Shown: positions 34,484 through 45,838, counted from the first letter of the stretch. The stretch: 64,000 nt of DNA from Galeruca laticollis (GCA_963921935.1 OY998180.1:114458183-114522182); one strand, 5' to 3'. Translations and numbers: made by a program. Notes: generated by a model from the sequence alone, not told the origin.

Positions 34484-35230
34484 CATTACATTTCCACCCA
34501 ATCTATCTAATATGTGAGAAAAGTATTGGTTTACCGCAAAAAAAAGTTTGAATTTTGGACTATTTTTTGAGTTACTTTCACGGTTTTCACTTAGAACAAC
34601 ACGATAAAACTGTTTTTAGAAGAAAAATCTTGTGCGTATGTCGTCGTCGGCCACTTTTCGTAACATGATCTTGTTATCGCGACGCAGCCTCCGGAGTGCA
34701 ACAAGACACCATCTTAATGATTTATTATTGTTCAGGACATCTCACAAATGAACTCTATTGATTTTAAGCTCACCAGATCCAGTACAACGGGTGCTATGGT
34801 ACTAGAAGTCCGACATTTTTCTAATTTTTGGATACATTTAAGTTTGTTAGCACGATACAGCCTCCGGAGTGCAAGAAGATACCAAAGTTATGATTGTATA
34901 TTGTGTAAGATATCTGACAGATTAATTCTGTTGATTTTCAGCTCACCAGAGCAAGTACGACGGGTGCTATGGTATTTGAAGTATGACACTTTTCTTATTT
35001 TAGGAGAAATTTCAGTTTGTTAGCACGTTAGAATCTCTGGAGTGTCTCCAAGTGACCAATTTTACAATCGTATATTGTTCAGAGCGTCATATAGATGATC
35101 TTTTTTGATTTTCAGCTCACTGGACCTAGTACAATGGGTGCTATAGTACTGGAAGTGCCACATTTTTCGTCATTTTTGGAGAAATTTCAGGTTGTTAACG
35201 CGATACAGCCTCCGGAGTGTATATAAGTGA
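34484..35230 (+). repeat. Composite repeat copy 2: left arm plus about three satellite units
   Basis: The left arm (CCAATCTATCTAATATGTG, AGAAAAGTATTGGTTTACC, then TGTCGTCGTCGGCCACTTTT) precedes satellite units at about 34677, 34853, 35028 and 35203 (period about 175). The right arm is absent; a LINE fragment follows. Confidence 0.8.
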
Positions 35231-35234
35231 AACT

Positions 35235-35551
35235 CTCAAACAAATAGCACCGGCAATAGCAGCACCTAAATTTCATCATAAAGAAATGTTTTACTACTGG
35301 TCAATTTCCTACATGCCTTAAAACTGGAAAAATTAAACCACTCTTTAAAACAGGAGATGAAACTAAAATAGAAAATTATCGGCCCATCTCATTAATTTCT
35401 AATATTTTTAAAATAATAGAAAGGCTAATAAAAACTAGATTATGTAATTTTTTAAATAAATACAACAGTCTATCGGAGTCTATCCATATGGCTTTAGAGG
35501 GGGCACATCCACGGAAGATGCAATTTACAATCTCACTTCTTACAAACATGA
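35235..35551 (+). pseudogene. LINE reverse transcriptase fragment (Jockey-like)
   Basis: Reads FPTCLKTGKIKPLFKTGDET, then KIENYRPISLISNIFKIIER and LIKTRLCNFLNKYNSLSES. After a frameshift (about 35480) comes YGFRGGTSTEDAIYNL. These are the first conserved RT blocks of Jockey/CR1-like LINEs. About 100 codons remain and the catalytic part is missing. It abuts the satellite repeat on the left and a Penelope fragment on the right. Confidence 0.8.
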
Positions 35552-35589
35552 ATATGTACCCCTATCAGGCCAGTTGTTTCTTATTTCAC

Positions 35590-36945
35590 AGCACCTTCAT
35601 TCAAAATTTCAAAGATTCTCATAGATGTCATTTCTAAATATTGTTCATTCATACCTCGATTTTCAGTTAAAAACTCAACGGAATTAATTAATAATATTCA
35701 AGATATAATACTACCCCATAATTCTAAATTCATATCGTTCGATGTAACAAATCTATTCCCTAGTATACCTCCTAAAGAAACTATAACTCTTGTTGATAAC
35801 TTGCTCACATACAATAATGTTAATCCTATAATTCACTCTGATATCATTACTTTATTAAAAGTGTGTTTGAATCAAAATTATTTTCATTTCAATGGAGAGG
35901 TTTATAGCAGTAAAGATGGTTTGATTATGGGCAACCCTCTCAGCCCCCTACTAGCAGAAACATTCATGGATAATATAGAAAAAATAATTCATGAAAACCC
36001 CCTTAGTAAAAAATTTATGTACTGGCACCGATATGTGGACGACATTTTAGCTAGCTTCATCGGTACAAATAGACAATTAGAGAGCTTCATTACTTACATA
36101 AACTCGATTCACAATAATATCAAATTTACCGTAGAACTTGAACAAAATAAGTCTATAAACTTTCTAGACCTTACAATTTCAAATATAAATAATAAACATG
36201 ATTTTTCTATATTTCATAAACCATCACATACAGATATTACAATTCATAATAGTTCGGTCCACCCATTCAGTCATAAACTAGCAGCTTTCAATAGTATGAT
36301 ACACAGACTCTTAACAGTCCCATTAAATAGTAATAATTATACCAAAGAATTAAATATCATAGAACAAATAGCAGTTAATAATAATTACGATCCAAATTTA
36401 ATTGACAATATCATAAATAAAAAGATAAAAAACAGACTTTAGAACAAGTATTCCCTTCAGATAAAAATAATAGACAATTTAAAAGCTTAACATACTTTGG
36501 AACACCATCCTTAAAAATTAAATCATTTTTAGAAACTTTAGACATGAATATTTCCTTTAAAACTGATCACAATTTATCCAAATTCATTAAAAATAATAAA
36601 TCTAAATCTTCAAAATTAAACAAATCAGGAGTTTATAAATTAAAATGTGGTAATGACAATTGTGATAAAATTTATATCGGTAGAACTTTTAGAAATTTTA
36701 AAACTAGAATTTCGGAACACAAACGTAGCTATGACAACAAAAAATTAGATTCTAACTATTCAAATCATTTATTAGAAAACCAACACATTTTCGACCCAAA
36801 TTTTGAAATTCTCCATGTAGTCGGTAAATCCTTTAGTTTAAATTTATTAGAAGCCCTAGAGATTAACAAAAATAAATATTCAGGTAATCTCCTTAACGAC
36901 CAAATAGATATCAATCAGTCTCCTTTATTGAACCTCTTTACCTAG
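35590..36945 (+). pseudogene. Penelope-like RT / GIY-YIG endonuclease, third family
   Basis: From about 35600 the frame reads KNSTELINNIQDIILPHNSK and FISFDVTNLFPSIPPKET, then LIMGNPLSPLLAETFMDNIE and HRYVDDILASF (intact YVDD). A one-base frameshift near 36440 separates RT from the nuclease at 36544-36945: KSGVYKLKCGNDNCDKIYIG, RTFRNFKTRISEHKRSY and a C-terminal LLEALEINK, ending NLFT-stop. The 5' third is missing. It clearly differs from the copies at 3.1-8.4 kb but shares their domain plan, including the segment SFDVTN. Confidence 0.9.
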
Positions 36946-37178
36946 AAGATAGCTTAGGAATGTTTGTAGTGAATGAATTTCCAGGTAATTTCTTTCAATA
37001 CCATTGTTAACCTTAGTAAATAGATTTAACACTGTATATATTAAGACATTTTTATATTTTAGCTTCATTCGTTTTGACAAAGCTACTGTGTTAGTGAAAC
37101 GCGTCAACAAGTTTAAATTGAACATTAGTTCAAATATATGAAGATTTAAACAAACTATATTGTTTTATTTCATCGTTT

Positions 37179-37527
37179 AATAAACAACATCATTTATAAA
37201 AATCACTGGGTTTAGTATATTTAGAAATAACACAGATTATAATATCATAGACCTTTTAACTTATCCAAAATAATAATAATGAATGAATCATTGGTTAACT
37301 ACACTTTGTTTTTATAGGACACATTCAAGTCATTCACCGGTAGGTTCGACCTTCCGCGTATGTGAACGCGATGTTTACGTTTAATAGAAACGTGATTTAT
37401 GGGTGTTCGCCTGACCTTAATCAGTTCGATGGCCGCTATTAACATTGGAAAATATAATATACACAATTTAATTTTTTTCTATGAAAATGTCTTTTTTTAC
37501 AATACTGTCTTTTTCGGGATCATCACA
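37179..37527 (-). repeat. Gypsy 3' LTR
   Basis: About 349 bp. On the element's strand it begins TGTGATGATCCCGAAAAAG. Matches the 5' LTR except for small differences, including a 9-bp block (GATGTTTAC) absent from the other copy. Confidence 0.85.
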
Positions 37528-37689
37528 TCATCCTCTCTTGGAAGAGAAAAATTATCGTCTTAATTTTTCGATACTACCTATAATTATAACAGTTCTCATT
37601 GATTGTTTTAGTTTACTAAACACTACTTGTTCGTTTATAAACACACTTCATTTGTTTACAATTGTTTTTTGCTGTTGTATTTATACACA

Positions 37690-38805
37690 CAATTCTTATG
37701 AACTGTCTGCGGTTTATTGTCCTGAGATGTAATCTCACAATTTACGCCTTTTATTTCCGTTATTTTAAACGGACCTAAATAATGTGGATTGAACTTATTT
37801 CTCCCTTCATTCTTTAATAAAACTAATTCCCCTATTCTAAAGTTTACAGGTGAAGATTCCTTTTCACTATTATTGACTCTAATTATTTTGTTTTTTATTA
37901 AAAACTGTTTGGCTCTTCCATTTGCGTATTGCGTATTTAATTTTTACAAACTCACACCAGTTATCCCTAGAATCTTTGATAAAGTTTCTTATATACTCAT
38001 TAAATGTTCTATGTAATCTTTCACAACTGCCTATAACCTCATGATGGTATGCTGTTGAAAAATTATGTTTTATTTTTAAAAGTTCCGCAAAGTTCTTCAT
38101 TATTTCATTCTTATATTCCGTCCCTTGATCTGTTCTGACCTCCTTCATCAATCCGTAATTCGGTATAAAATTGTCAAATATTGCTTTTGCTATTGTGTAT
38201 GCTTCCTTGTTCTTGACCGGTATCATAACTGCGTATTTAGTTATTACGCATAGTATTGTAATACAATAACGATTCCCGTTGTTACTTTCTACAAACGGAC
38301 CTATTGTGTCTATGTAAATAATATCAAACGGTTTTATAGATATATCTGTGATGACAAATTTTTCCTTATGATTAAGCTTTGCTTTATTCATTTGGCATTT
38401 ATGGCAATTCTTTACTTACTTCCTTACGTCTTTCTCCATGTTTTTCCACCTGAAATTTGCCCTTAGTTTCTTTAATAATCTATTATTTCCTACATGTCCT
38501 CCAAACATTGGATCGTTGTGGTATCTTTCTAAAATCTTTTGGATCTCTTCTTTTTGCTGTACCGTTTTTGGTACTTCGCATATACATACTTGAATATTTT
38601 TTAACCTTTGATTTCCTTCTTCTATAAATTCTTCTACTGTCCACTTTTTGAATATACCATCATTTGTATATATTTTCATTCTTTTTAATCCATTTTTTAC
38701 CGATAGCTCCTCAAGCTTTTCCAACGTTCGACCTAGGTCGAAGTTGTGTATTCCGGTAATTAAGGCTTCACTAAATATCAATTTATTTTTGATCCGAATG
38801 CTCAT
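37690..38805 (-). pseudogene. Gypsy integrase (stop and frameshift)
   Basis: H2C2 zinc finger: RYHNDPMFGGHVGNNRLLKK, then FRWKNMEKDVRK, TAA (near 38410), VKNCHKCQMNKAK. The core shows the D,D(35)E pattern: DIIYIDTIGPFVESNNGNRY, VRTDQGTEYKNE and HHEVIGSCERLHRTFNEYIR. A frameshift near 37930 leads to the C-terminal module (FRIGELVLLKNEGRNKFNPH, LGPFKITEI, GVNCEI). The protein joins cDNA to target DNA. The one stop and one shift make it inactive, though all catalytic residues can be seen. Confidence 0.88.
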
Positions 38806-38814
38806 CCTTAGTGA

Positions 38815-39118
38815 GATACGGTTATTTTCAAAGTGTAAAATTGGTAATTTATGTGCCTCGAGATTATTTAAAACTTATATTACTGAAGGTTTTTGTATTC
38901 TTTCTTCCTTTGTTTCTTCGTTAATCCTTAGATCCTTTTCTGATTGAGCGTTTTCTTTTCGCGTTTGTGCTCTTGTGATTGCCAAGACATGTGAATTATT
39001 TATATATAAATCCTCAAGTTCTTCTATGGATATTCTCGATATGCTATCTGCGTAGTTCGCTATACCTTTGACATACTGTATTTTAAAATCGTATTCTTCC
39101 AAATAAATCAAATTTCAC
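38815..39118 (-). pseudogene. Gypsy RNase H tail / connection to integrase
   Basis: NLIYLEEYDFKIQYVKGIAN followed by YADSISRISIEELE. This is the usual end of gypsy RNase H (LxEYDFxIxYxKGxxNxxAD..SR). The preceding RT and RNase H core are absent; the sequence just upstream belongs to the ORF1-like domain. Confidence 0.8.
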
Positions 39119-39125
39119 ATTTTTC

Positions 39126-39815
39126 CTAGACAATGTATTTTCCTCTTAATTGCTTAAAACTTTTATCGCTGAAAATTTTATCCAAAATTTTCAGATTAGT
39201 TTCGTTATTTTCCTTATATGTTGATTTATTCCATCCTGTATGTATTTCAAACTTATTTTTCCTTTCTTCTAGTTCTTTTAAACTGTACACGTTGTCATTA
39301 ATCATTAATTTATTTTCAATTATCTTAGCTTTAGCTCCACTTTCTCTCGCCTGTTTCATGTATCTTATTAACTGTTTTCTCTGTTCCAATATATCTTTTG
39401 GATGATCTTCATCAATATATATCGTTGTTCTTTTTAATTTGTTCGTTCCGTTCAAAGTCTCTACTTTCTTATTCACATCCTTCATCATTATTAGTACTGG
39501 CCTATTTGTGTTACTGTTTTTATTTCCTATTCTTTTACATTTCAAAACATCTGATTCAACATCTACTGTGTTATTAACCTTTTTCATTACATCCTCTAAT
39601 TGATTTTCTAGTTGTTCCTCATCTTCTTCGTTTTCTTCTTCTATACCATGTATTATTAAACTCTTTTCTCTAAAATTTTTCTGAGTCTGTATCATGTTTC
39701 CTTGCAAAAATTCGGCTTTTTACTTTAGTTCCATATTTTCCATCCTTAAATCGTAGTTTTCCTTCTTTAATTGTGCTATTTGTCTACTCATTTCCTCAAT
39801 TTTATCTTCTATCTT
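39126..39815 (-). CDS. LINE ORF1-like domain (coiled coil plus RRM-like) inside the gypsy element
   Basis: A heptad-rich stretch (KIEDKIEEMSRQIAQLKKEN) with an in-frame TAA near 39721 is followed by KSLIIHGIEEENEEDEEQLE, then RPVLIMMKDVNKKVETL and LKRTTIYIDEDHPKDILEQR with MKQARESGAKAKI. This is the pattern of the RNA-binding N-terminal or ORF1 proteins of L1/RTE/CR1-type LINEs. It ends KYIV-stop just before the gypsy RNase H tail. Whether it is a nested LINE fragment or a functional fusion cannot be told from sequence alone. It occupies the place where protease and RT should be. Confidence 0.6.
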
Positions 39816-40914
39816 GCATATTCTCACATTATTGTTGACTCGATTATTGTAATTTCCATTCCTATTTAATCTCCTATCCTTATTAAAATTTTCGTATCTG
39901 CCATAGTTGTTTCCTTGATTAAACTGTCGAAATGTCCTTCCTGAATGATTACCGTAATAAAATCCTCTGTTGTTTCCTCGCCGATGATTATTCCTAAAGT
40001 CAAAGTTTGGCTTCTTGAAGAAATTCCTGTTATCCTTCATGTGTAAAACTTGTTGTTGTCCTACTATACCTTCTACTGAAACCAATTTGGATAGTACTTC
40101 ATGCGTAGTTTCAAAACTTCCCGCTGCGATTATTGTTTTGGTTGCATCCGTTGTGGCATACGTAGTTACTGCCTTAATCGTTGCTTCCTTAGTATATTTT
40201 TCGGCTAGTCGTTCGGGCATCCCTTCCGATACGTATGCTGCCTGTAGTCTCTCCGTTACATCTTTTCCATTATGTCTTACCTTACCAAGTTTCGCTAAGA
40301 GAAGGCTTGGATTGTCTCCTCTTATTCCCGTTTATAGTTTATTCTTGATTTCGGTAATGGAGTTTTCCGTCATTATTAAACTTCTGGCTTTTTCCGTTAG
40401 TCTCGTCTTAATTAGTAGAATAGCATTTTCTTCGTTACCTGTCGTGTTTGTTTGTAGCAAATCTAATGAGTCCAAAAATGATTGTAATTTGCTTGCTTCA
40501 CCGTTAAATTCGGTCGGTAAAACTTTACTCGCAAAATTAAAAAAATCATTCATACTTGTCGCCATTTCCAAATGTTTGCTTGTTGTTTGTAATACAATAG
40601 TATCGATTTCCTCAAATATAGAGGTAGGTATTTTAACAATACAATTTAACGCTTGAAATGTCCTAGCAGTTTTATCTCTAATCCTATCTGAATAAATTTT
40701 ACAACTCTCTTGTTGTACTAAACTTAAATTTTTCTAATTTTTGGCTATAAACTTAGCAAAATTATTATAAAGACCTACTATACTATTAATTACTCCAATA
40801 TGTATATCAGGATTTTTAGGAGTTTCCTTTTTCAAAACCCTTTTTCCATGTTTATTAACTTCTTCCACAATTAATCGTAACTTATCTTCAAAATCTTCGC
40901 ACGTTATTGTCATT
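39816..40914 (-). pseudogene. Gypsy gag (broken)
   Basis: The start at ATG 40914 (MTITCEDFEDKLRLIVEEVN) follows the leader. An in-frame TAG lies at 40734-40736 and another stop near 40332. Recognisable gag-like helices: VLPTEFNGEASKLQSFLDSL and RLAEKYTKEATIKAV. The nucleocapsid end lacks CCHC knuckles and is Asn/Arg/Gly-rich (NHRRGNNRGFYYGNHSGR), as in several insect gypsy lineages. It runs directly into the coiled coil of the ORF1-like domain. Confidence 0.7.
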
Positions 40915-40963
40915 TATAAAATTCGTTCATAAGAATAGAATGCATAAGTAGTTACAATTATTT

Positions 40964-41197
40964 TTACTCAGTCAGAGTTCCTGTTGTCTGCTTCGCTGCA
41001 ATGCCTCGGTTGATGTCCCTTTTCAACGCTCTTCGGTGCGTTTTCCACAATGGCCAAATAAATTTCAAGATGAAAGCTACTGTTATGATATACAATAGAA
41101 CCATTATGTGCATCGCAAAACTGTCTTGCTGTGCCATAAAAGTATTATTGACAATTCCAGTTTCTTTTGCCTCTTGTTTGGTTGATGAACCTCCCAT
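40964..41197 (-). CDS. Small leader ORF with myristoylation-like start and one membrane segment
   Basis: Between the 5' LTR and gag. The internal ATG at 41197 begins MGGSSTKQEAKETG, which fits an N-myristoylation signal. It is followed by one hydrophobic segment (MHIMVLLYIITVAFILKFIW) and a basic tail (KTHRRALKRDINRG). A longer frame to 41296 exists, but the MGGSS start looks more natural. I believe comparable small ORFs occur in other insect gypsy leaders but cannot verify it here. The function would be membrane-associated and remains unknown. Confidence 0.5.
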   Translation of the reverse strand: MGGSSTKQEAKETGIVNNTFMAQQDSFAMHIMVLLYIITVAFILKFIWPLWKTHRRALKRDINRGIAAKQTTGTLTE

Positions 41198-41531
41198 TGT
41201 TTCTCTTCTCCAAGGTCCCAAATTTAGATAGAAAACTATATATTTCCACTTGTCCTTACCATTTGTTTTGCAGGAATATTTACCATTTATCACCATTTAA
41301 CATTACCATTTCCATTTACCATTTACTTTGCAGGATCATTTATCATAACCATTTGTTACCATTATACAATTAACTTTATCATAACCATTTTACAATTACC
41401 ATTTCCAATTAGTTGGCAGGATCGCCATGTGGTGGTTACTCAGTAAGTGCCCCTCGTATAAGCTATGTTCACCATAGAGCCATTATATCTTTGAGGAAAA
41501 CACTTACCTAGTAGCCGTTCTTCGGGGATTG

Positions 41532-41871
41532 AATAAACAACATCATTTATAAAAATCACTGGGTTTAGTATATTTAGAATTAACACAGATTGCAATATCA
41601 TAGACCTTTTAACTTATTCAAAAAAATAATAATGGATGAATCATTGGTTAATTACACTTTGTTTTTATAGGACACATTCAAGTCATTCACCGGTAGGTTC
41701 GACCTTCCGCGTATGTGAACGCGTTTAATAGAAGCGTGATTTCTGGGTGTTCGCCTGACCTTAATCAGATTGATGGCCGCTATTAACATTGGAAAATATA
41801 ATATACACAATTTAATCTTTTTCTATGAAAATGTCTTTTTTTACAATACTGTCTTTTTCGGGATCATCACA
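41532..41871 (-). repeat. Gypsy 5' LTR
   Basis: About 340 bp, paired with 37179-37527. It begins TGTGATGATCCCG at 41871. Confidence 0.85.
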
Positions 41872-42597
41872 AACGTAGCTTAAACTATTTGGCTCCTCGC
41901 CTATACTCATTGTTACCTTGCACCTTGAAAAACATAAACAGAAGAAGTGAATTTTATCAAATGAATGAACTTATTAATTAATTGCACTACATTAATAATA
42001 TTGATCGAAACATAAATTCAAAACATTTCATATGAGATACTGCAACTTTATTGTTCATCATCGGATATGTCAATTACAAATTTTTCTATGGATCTATGAG
42101 TCGTCTGAAAGTGTGAAAATTAAATATTCATACAATGTTAATATATTAAATACATTTATTGACAATTTTGTAATTATATATATAATAGCATTATTGATAG
42201 ATGTCATTAATTATTCACATATTTTCCGTGGATTTGAGCTTCTTCATATTTGAACGAATAAGGTTAGTATTGCACAACCCCGGTAATCAACGAACTTTTC
42301 TCTGAAATGTACTGTCGAAACGAAGCTTACGAATTCTGCCAGCGAAGTGAGCTCTTGCAATCCGCATACGTCTTTGCTACGGTGCATCGGACGTTGCCAA
42401 ACTTCCGACTGCCAAAATTAATTTGCCAACCTGTATCTATATATTGCACTTACTAAAGGAATCCACCCAAAACACAAAAATATGTATAATTACTTCATAT
42501 AAATGTACTTTCTACACAATAGATTTTTCAAAATTTACAAACTGATAATGATCTAAATTGAGTATGTTATCAATATTAGGTATCAGGATAAAAAATA
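41872..42597. other. No recognisable gene
   Basis: AT-rich DNA right of the gypsy LTR, with one short meaningless frame (42032-42253) and a more G/C-rich stretch at about 42300-42430 that I cannot assign. Confidence 0.5.
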
Positions 42598-43365
42598 GAC
42601 GGTTTTAAAGATTTAAACTAACTTTTCCGCATCTGTGAGATGCCCTGAACAATATTCCATCATAAAATTGTCACTTGTATACACTTCGGGGGATGTATCG
42701 TGCTAACAAACCGAAATTTCTCCAAAAGTAACCAAAAATGTAGGATATCTGGTTTTATAGGACCCGCTGTTCTAGCTCTAGTCAGCTGAACAACAATAAG
42801 ATGCATCTGTGAGACACCTTGAAACACATTCAATTATAAAATTGGCCACTTGTATACACTCCGGAGGCTGTATCGTACTAACAACCCGAAATTTCTCCAA
42901 AAAAGACTAAAAATGTGGCACTTTAGGTACCATAGCACCCATTGTACTAGCTCTGGTGAGCTAAAAATCAATACCGTTCATCTATGAGATGCCCTGAACA
43001 ATATACAATCATAAAATTGTTGACTTGTTGCACTCCGGAGACTGTATCGTGCTAACAAACTGAAATTTCTCAAAAAATGATAAAAATTTCGTACTTCAAG
43101 TACCATAGCACATGTTGTACTGGCTTAGTGAGCTGAAAATCAATAGGCTGAGGCTGTATCGTGCTAACAAGACATGTAACGAAAAGTGGCCGACGACAGC
43201 GACGACGACGATGACATACACACAAGACTTTTTTTCTAAAAACCGTTTTTTCGTGTTGTTCTTGGTGGAAAACGTGATTTTTTTTCAAAATTTCATCTTT
43301 TTTGGGGGTAAACCAATACTTTTCTCGCATATTAGAAAGGTTGGTCGGAAAAGTAAAACATTTCA
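42598..43365 (-). repeat. Composite satellite repeat copy 3 (reverse, both arms)
   Basis: Right arm (TCTTTAAAACCGT, then the 9-mer CGGAAAAGT on the minus strand), satellite units, a CGTCGTCG tract and left arm (AATATGCGAGAAAAGTATTG, ACTTTTCCG). Complete from arm to arm. ACTTTTCCG and its complement form a 9-bp inverted pair near the ends. Confidence 0.8.
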
Positions 43366-43371
43366 AAAATT

Positions 43372-43794
43372 AACGGTTTCAAAGATTAAAACTAACTTTT
43401 CCGCATCTGTAGCTCTGAACAATATTCTATCATAAAATTGTTACTTGTATACACTTCTGGGGTTGTGCTAACAAACCGAAATTTCTCCAAAAATAACCAG
43501 GAATGTAGTATATCTGGATTTATAGGACACTGGTTCTGGTGAGCTGAAAATCAATAGGGTTCATCTGTGACATGTCCTCAACAATATTCCATCATCAAAT
43601 TGGTGACTTATTGCACTCCGGAGGCTGTATCGTGCTAACAAGACATGCAAGGAAAAGTGGCCGACGACAACGACGACGACGACGACGACGGCGACCACGA
43701 CGACGACCACGACGACGACGACATACACACAGGATTTTTCTTCTAAAAACCGTTTTTTCGTGTTGTTGTTGATGGAAAACGTAAAAATAACTCA
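43372..43794 (-). repeat. Composite satellite repeat copy 4 (reverse, left arm interrupted)
   Basis: Begins with the same right arm right next to copy 3. Holds about 1.3 satellite units and an expanded (GAC)n tract (43663-43725), then is cut in the left arm by the 40-bp minisatellite. Confidence 0.75.
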
Positions 43795-44445
43795 TAAAAG
43801 TATCAAAATTTATTGTGCAGTCCACGTATAAGTATAAAACAATCAAAACGTATTCGACAATCCTCGTATAGGCATAAAATAATCAAAACTTATTGGACAG
43901 TCCTCGTATAGTCATAAAAGTATCAAAATTTATTGGGCAGAACCTCGTATAAGTATAGAAGAATTAAAATTTATTGACAGTCCTCGTATCATAATAAAAT
44001 AATCAAAAATTATTGAACAGTCCTCGTACAAGTATATAGGTATTAAAACTTATTGGACGGTCCTCGTATCTGCATAAAATAATCATAAAAGTATTAAAAT
44101 TTATTGGGCAGTCCTCGTATAAGTATAAAAGAATCAAAATGTATAGGACAGCTCTCGTATCATCATAAAATAATCAAGACTCATTGGACATTCTTCGTAT
44201 AGTCATAAAAGTATCAACATTTATTGGGCAGTCCTCGTATAAGTATGAAAGAATTAAAATTTATTGGACAGTCCTCGTATAAGTATAAAACAATCAAAAT
44301 GTATTGGACATTCCTCGTATCATCATAAAATAATCAAAATCTATTGGACAGTCCTCGTATCATCAAAAAAAAATCAAAATTTATTGGACAGTCCTCGTAT
44401 AAGCATATGGGTATTAAAATTTACTGGACAGTCCTCGTATCGTGT
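43795..44445. repeat. Minisatellite, about 40-bp unit, roughly 16 copies
   Basis: The core CAGTCCTCGTATAAGTATAA plus AAGAATCAAAATTTATTGGA repeats with small variations and occasional deletions. No spacers of unique sequence, so it is not a CRISPR array. Confidence 0.9.
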
Positions 44446-44843
44446 TACGTTATTTTCGTTACGGAACTTCTGGATTCGGTCACCACGCTCAAGGCCCGCG
44501 ATAGAAGCTAATACAATAGCTTAAAAATATAATTAAATAAGTTTCCACAGATTAAAAATCCTGAATATGAATCAAAATAGGTATATTCAATTAGCTCATT
44601 TAAACCTAAAATAACTGGACACTTAGGACAAATAAAGTTATATTAAAATTAATTAAATGGGTTCTTGTCATTAGGGAATATTAGTTATTCAATCTAAACT
44701 TCCTCAATCTTACGTTTTGGTCTACTAGTTTTCATGGTGGGCTTTACATCTGACTAGCCAAGCTTTTTTCTATTTATCATTTCCATTTCTGTGGATTGGG
44801 ATTTAAACCTTTTAACGCGCTCTAAAAAAATAAAGATATTTGA
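44446..44843. other. No recognisable gene
   Basis: A short unexplained block follows the minisatellite (GTTACGTTATTTTCGTTACG near 44454), then AT-rich DNA. Confidence 0.5.
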
Positions 44844-45838
44844 TGTTTCACTTTTCCGCCCAACCTATCTAATATGCGAGAAAAGTATTGGTTTACCCAC
44901 AAAAAAGTTGAAATTTTGAAAAAATATTTCGAGTTATCTTTACATCAAGAACAACACGAAAAAATGGTTTTTCGAAAAAAAATCCTGTGTGTATGTCGTC
45001 GTCGTCGTCGTTATCGTCGGCCACTTTTCGTTACATGTCTTGTTAGCACGATACAGCCTCCGGAGTGCAACAAATAACCAATTTTATGATCGAATATTGT
45101 TCAGGACATCTCACAGATGAAACCTATCGATTTTCAGCTCACAATACCCAGTACAGCGGATGCCATGGAACTTGAAGTACGACATTTTTGTCATTTTTTG
45201 AGAAATTTCAGTTTGTTAGCACGATACAGCCTCCGGAGTGCAAAAAGTCACCAATTTTATGATTGAATATTATTCAAAACATCTCACAGATGAATCCTAT
45301 TGATTTTCAGCCCACCACAGCCAGTACAACAGGTACTATAGTACTTCAAATACGACATTGTCATTTTTGGAGAAATTTCGGTTTGTTAGCACGATACAGC
45401 CTCCAGCGTGTATACAAGTGGCCCATTTTATGATTGAATATTGTTCAGGGCGTCTTATAGATGAACCTTTGTGATTTTCAGCCGACCAGAGCTGGTACAA
45501 CGGATGCTTTAATACTGAAGTGCCACATTTTTGTCCTTTTTGGAGAAATTTCGGGTTTATTTCGATACAGCCTCCGGAGTGTATACAAGTGGCCAATTTT
45601 ATAATTGGATATTTTTCAAGGTGTCTCACAGATGTACCCTATTGATTTTCAGCTGACTATAGCGAGTACAGCGGGTCCTATAAATCCAGATATACTGCAT
45701 TTTTGGTTACTTTTGGAGAAATTTGGGTTTGTTAACACGATACATCCCCCGAAATGTGACAATATTATGATAGAATGTATCTCACAGATGCGGAAAAGTT
45801 AGTTTTGATCTTTAAAACCGTTTATCTCTAGTAAATAT
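44844..45838 (+). repeat. Composite satellite repeat copy 5 (forward, longest)
   Basis: Left arm from 44844 with ACTTTTCCG and CTATCTAATATGCGAGAAAA, a (CGT)n tract near 44996, five satellite units (about 45050, 45224, 45396, 45562, 45735), and right arm CGGAAAAGT...CTTTAAAACCGTTT ending near 45835. The best reference copy. Confidence 0.85.

Larger units (their letters stand above)
37179..41871 (-). mobile_element. Ty3/gypsy retrotransposon lacking RT, with an ORF1-like domain
   Basis: LTRs at 37179-37527 (3') and 41532-41871 (5') match closely. On the minus strand the order is leader ORF, gag, a LINE-ORF1-like domain, the RNase H tail, then integrase. A purine-rich tract (AAGAGAGGATGA) precedes the 3' LTR. 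Protease, RT and most of RNase H are not found between 39.1 and 40.9 kb. No clear target duplication. Confidence 0.85.

Noticed and set aside
37170..37180. A target duplication for the gypsy element
   Set aside because: Flanks CATCGTTT (left) and AACGTAGC (right) do not match in direct orientation, so I make no claim.
37481..38016. Plus-strand ORFs rich in Phe/Leu/Ser inside the gypsy element
   Set aside because: Antisense shadows of the integrase region.
43572..43846. Arg-rich ORFs on both strands
   Set aside because: They are translations of the (GAC)n/(CGT)n tract in the composite repeat and shift with tract length.
43795..44445. Regularly spaced 40-bp repeats resembling a CRISPR array
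   Set aside because: The repeats are contiguous and variable, with no unique spacers, and the surrounding DNA is eukaryotic repeat sequence.
42598..45838. Composite satellite repeat as a Helitron
   Set aside because: Copy 5 ends near CTAG and copy 1 near CTAA, but copies 3 and 4 do not end in CTRR, and no convincing 3' hairpin or AT target was seen.
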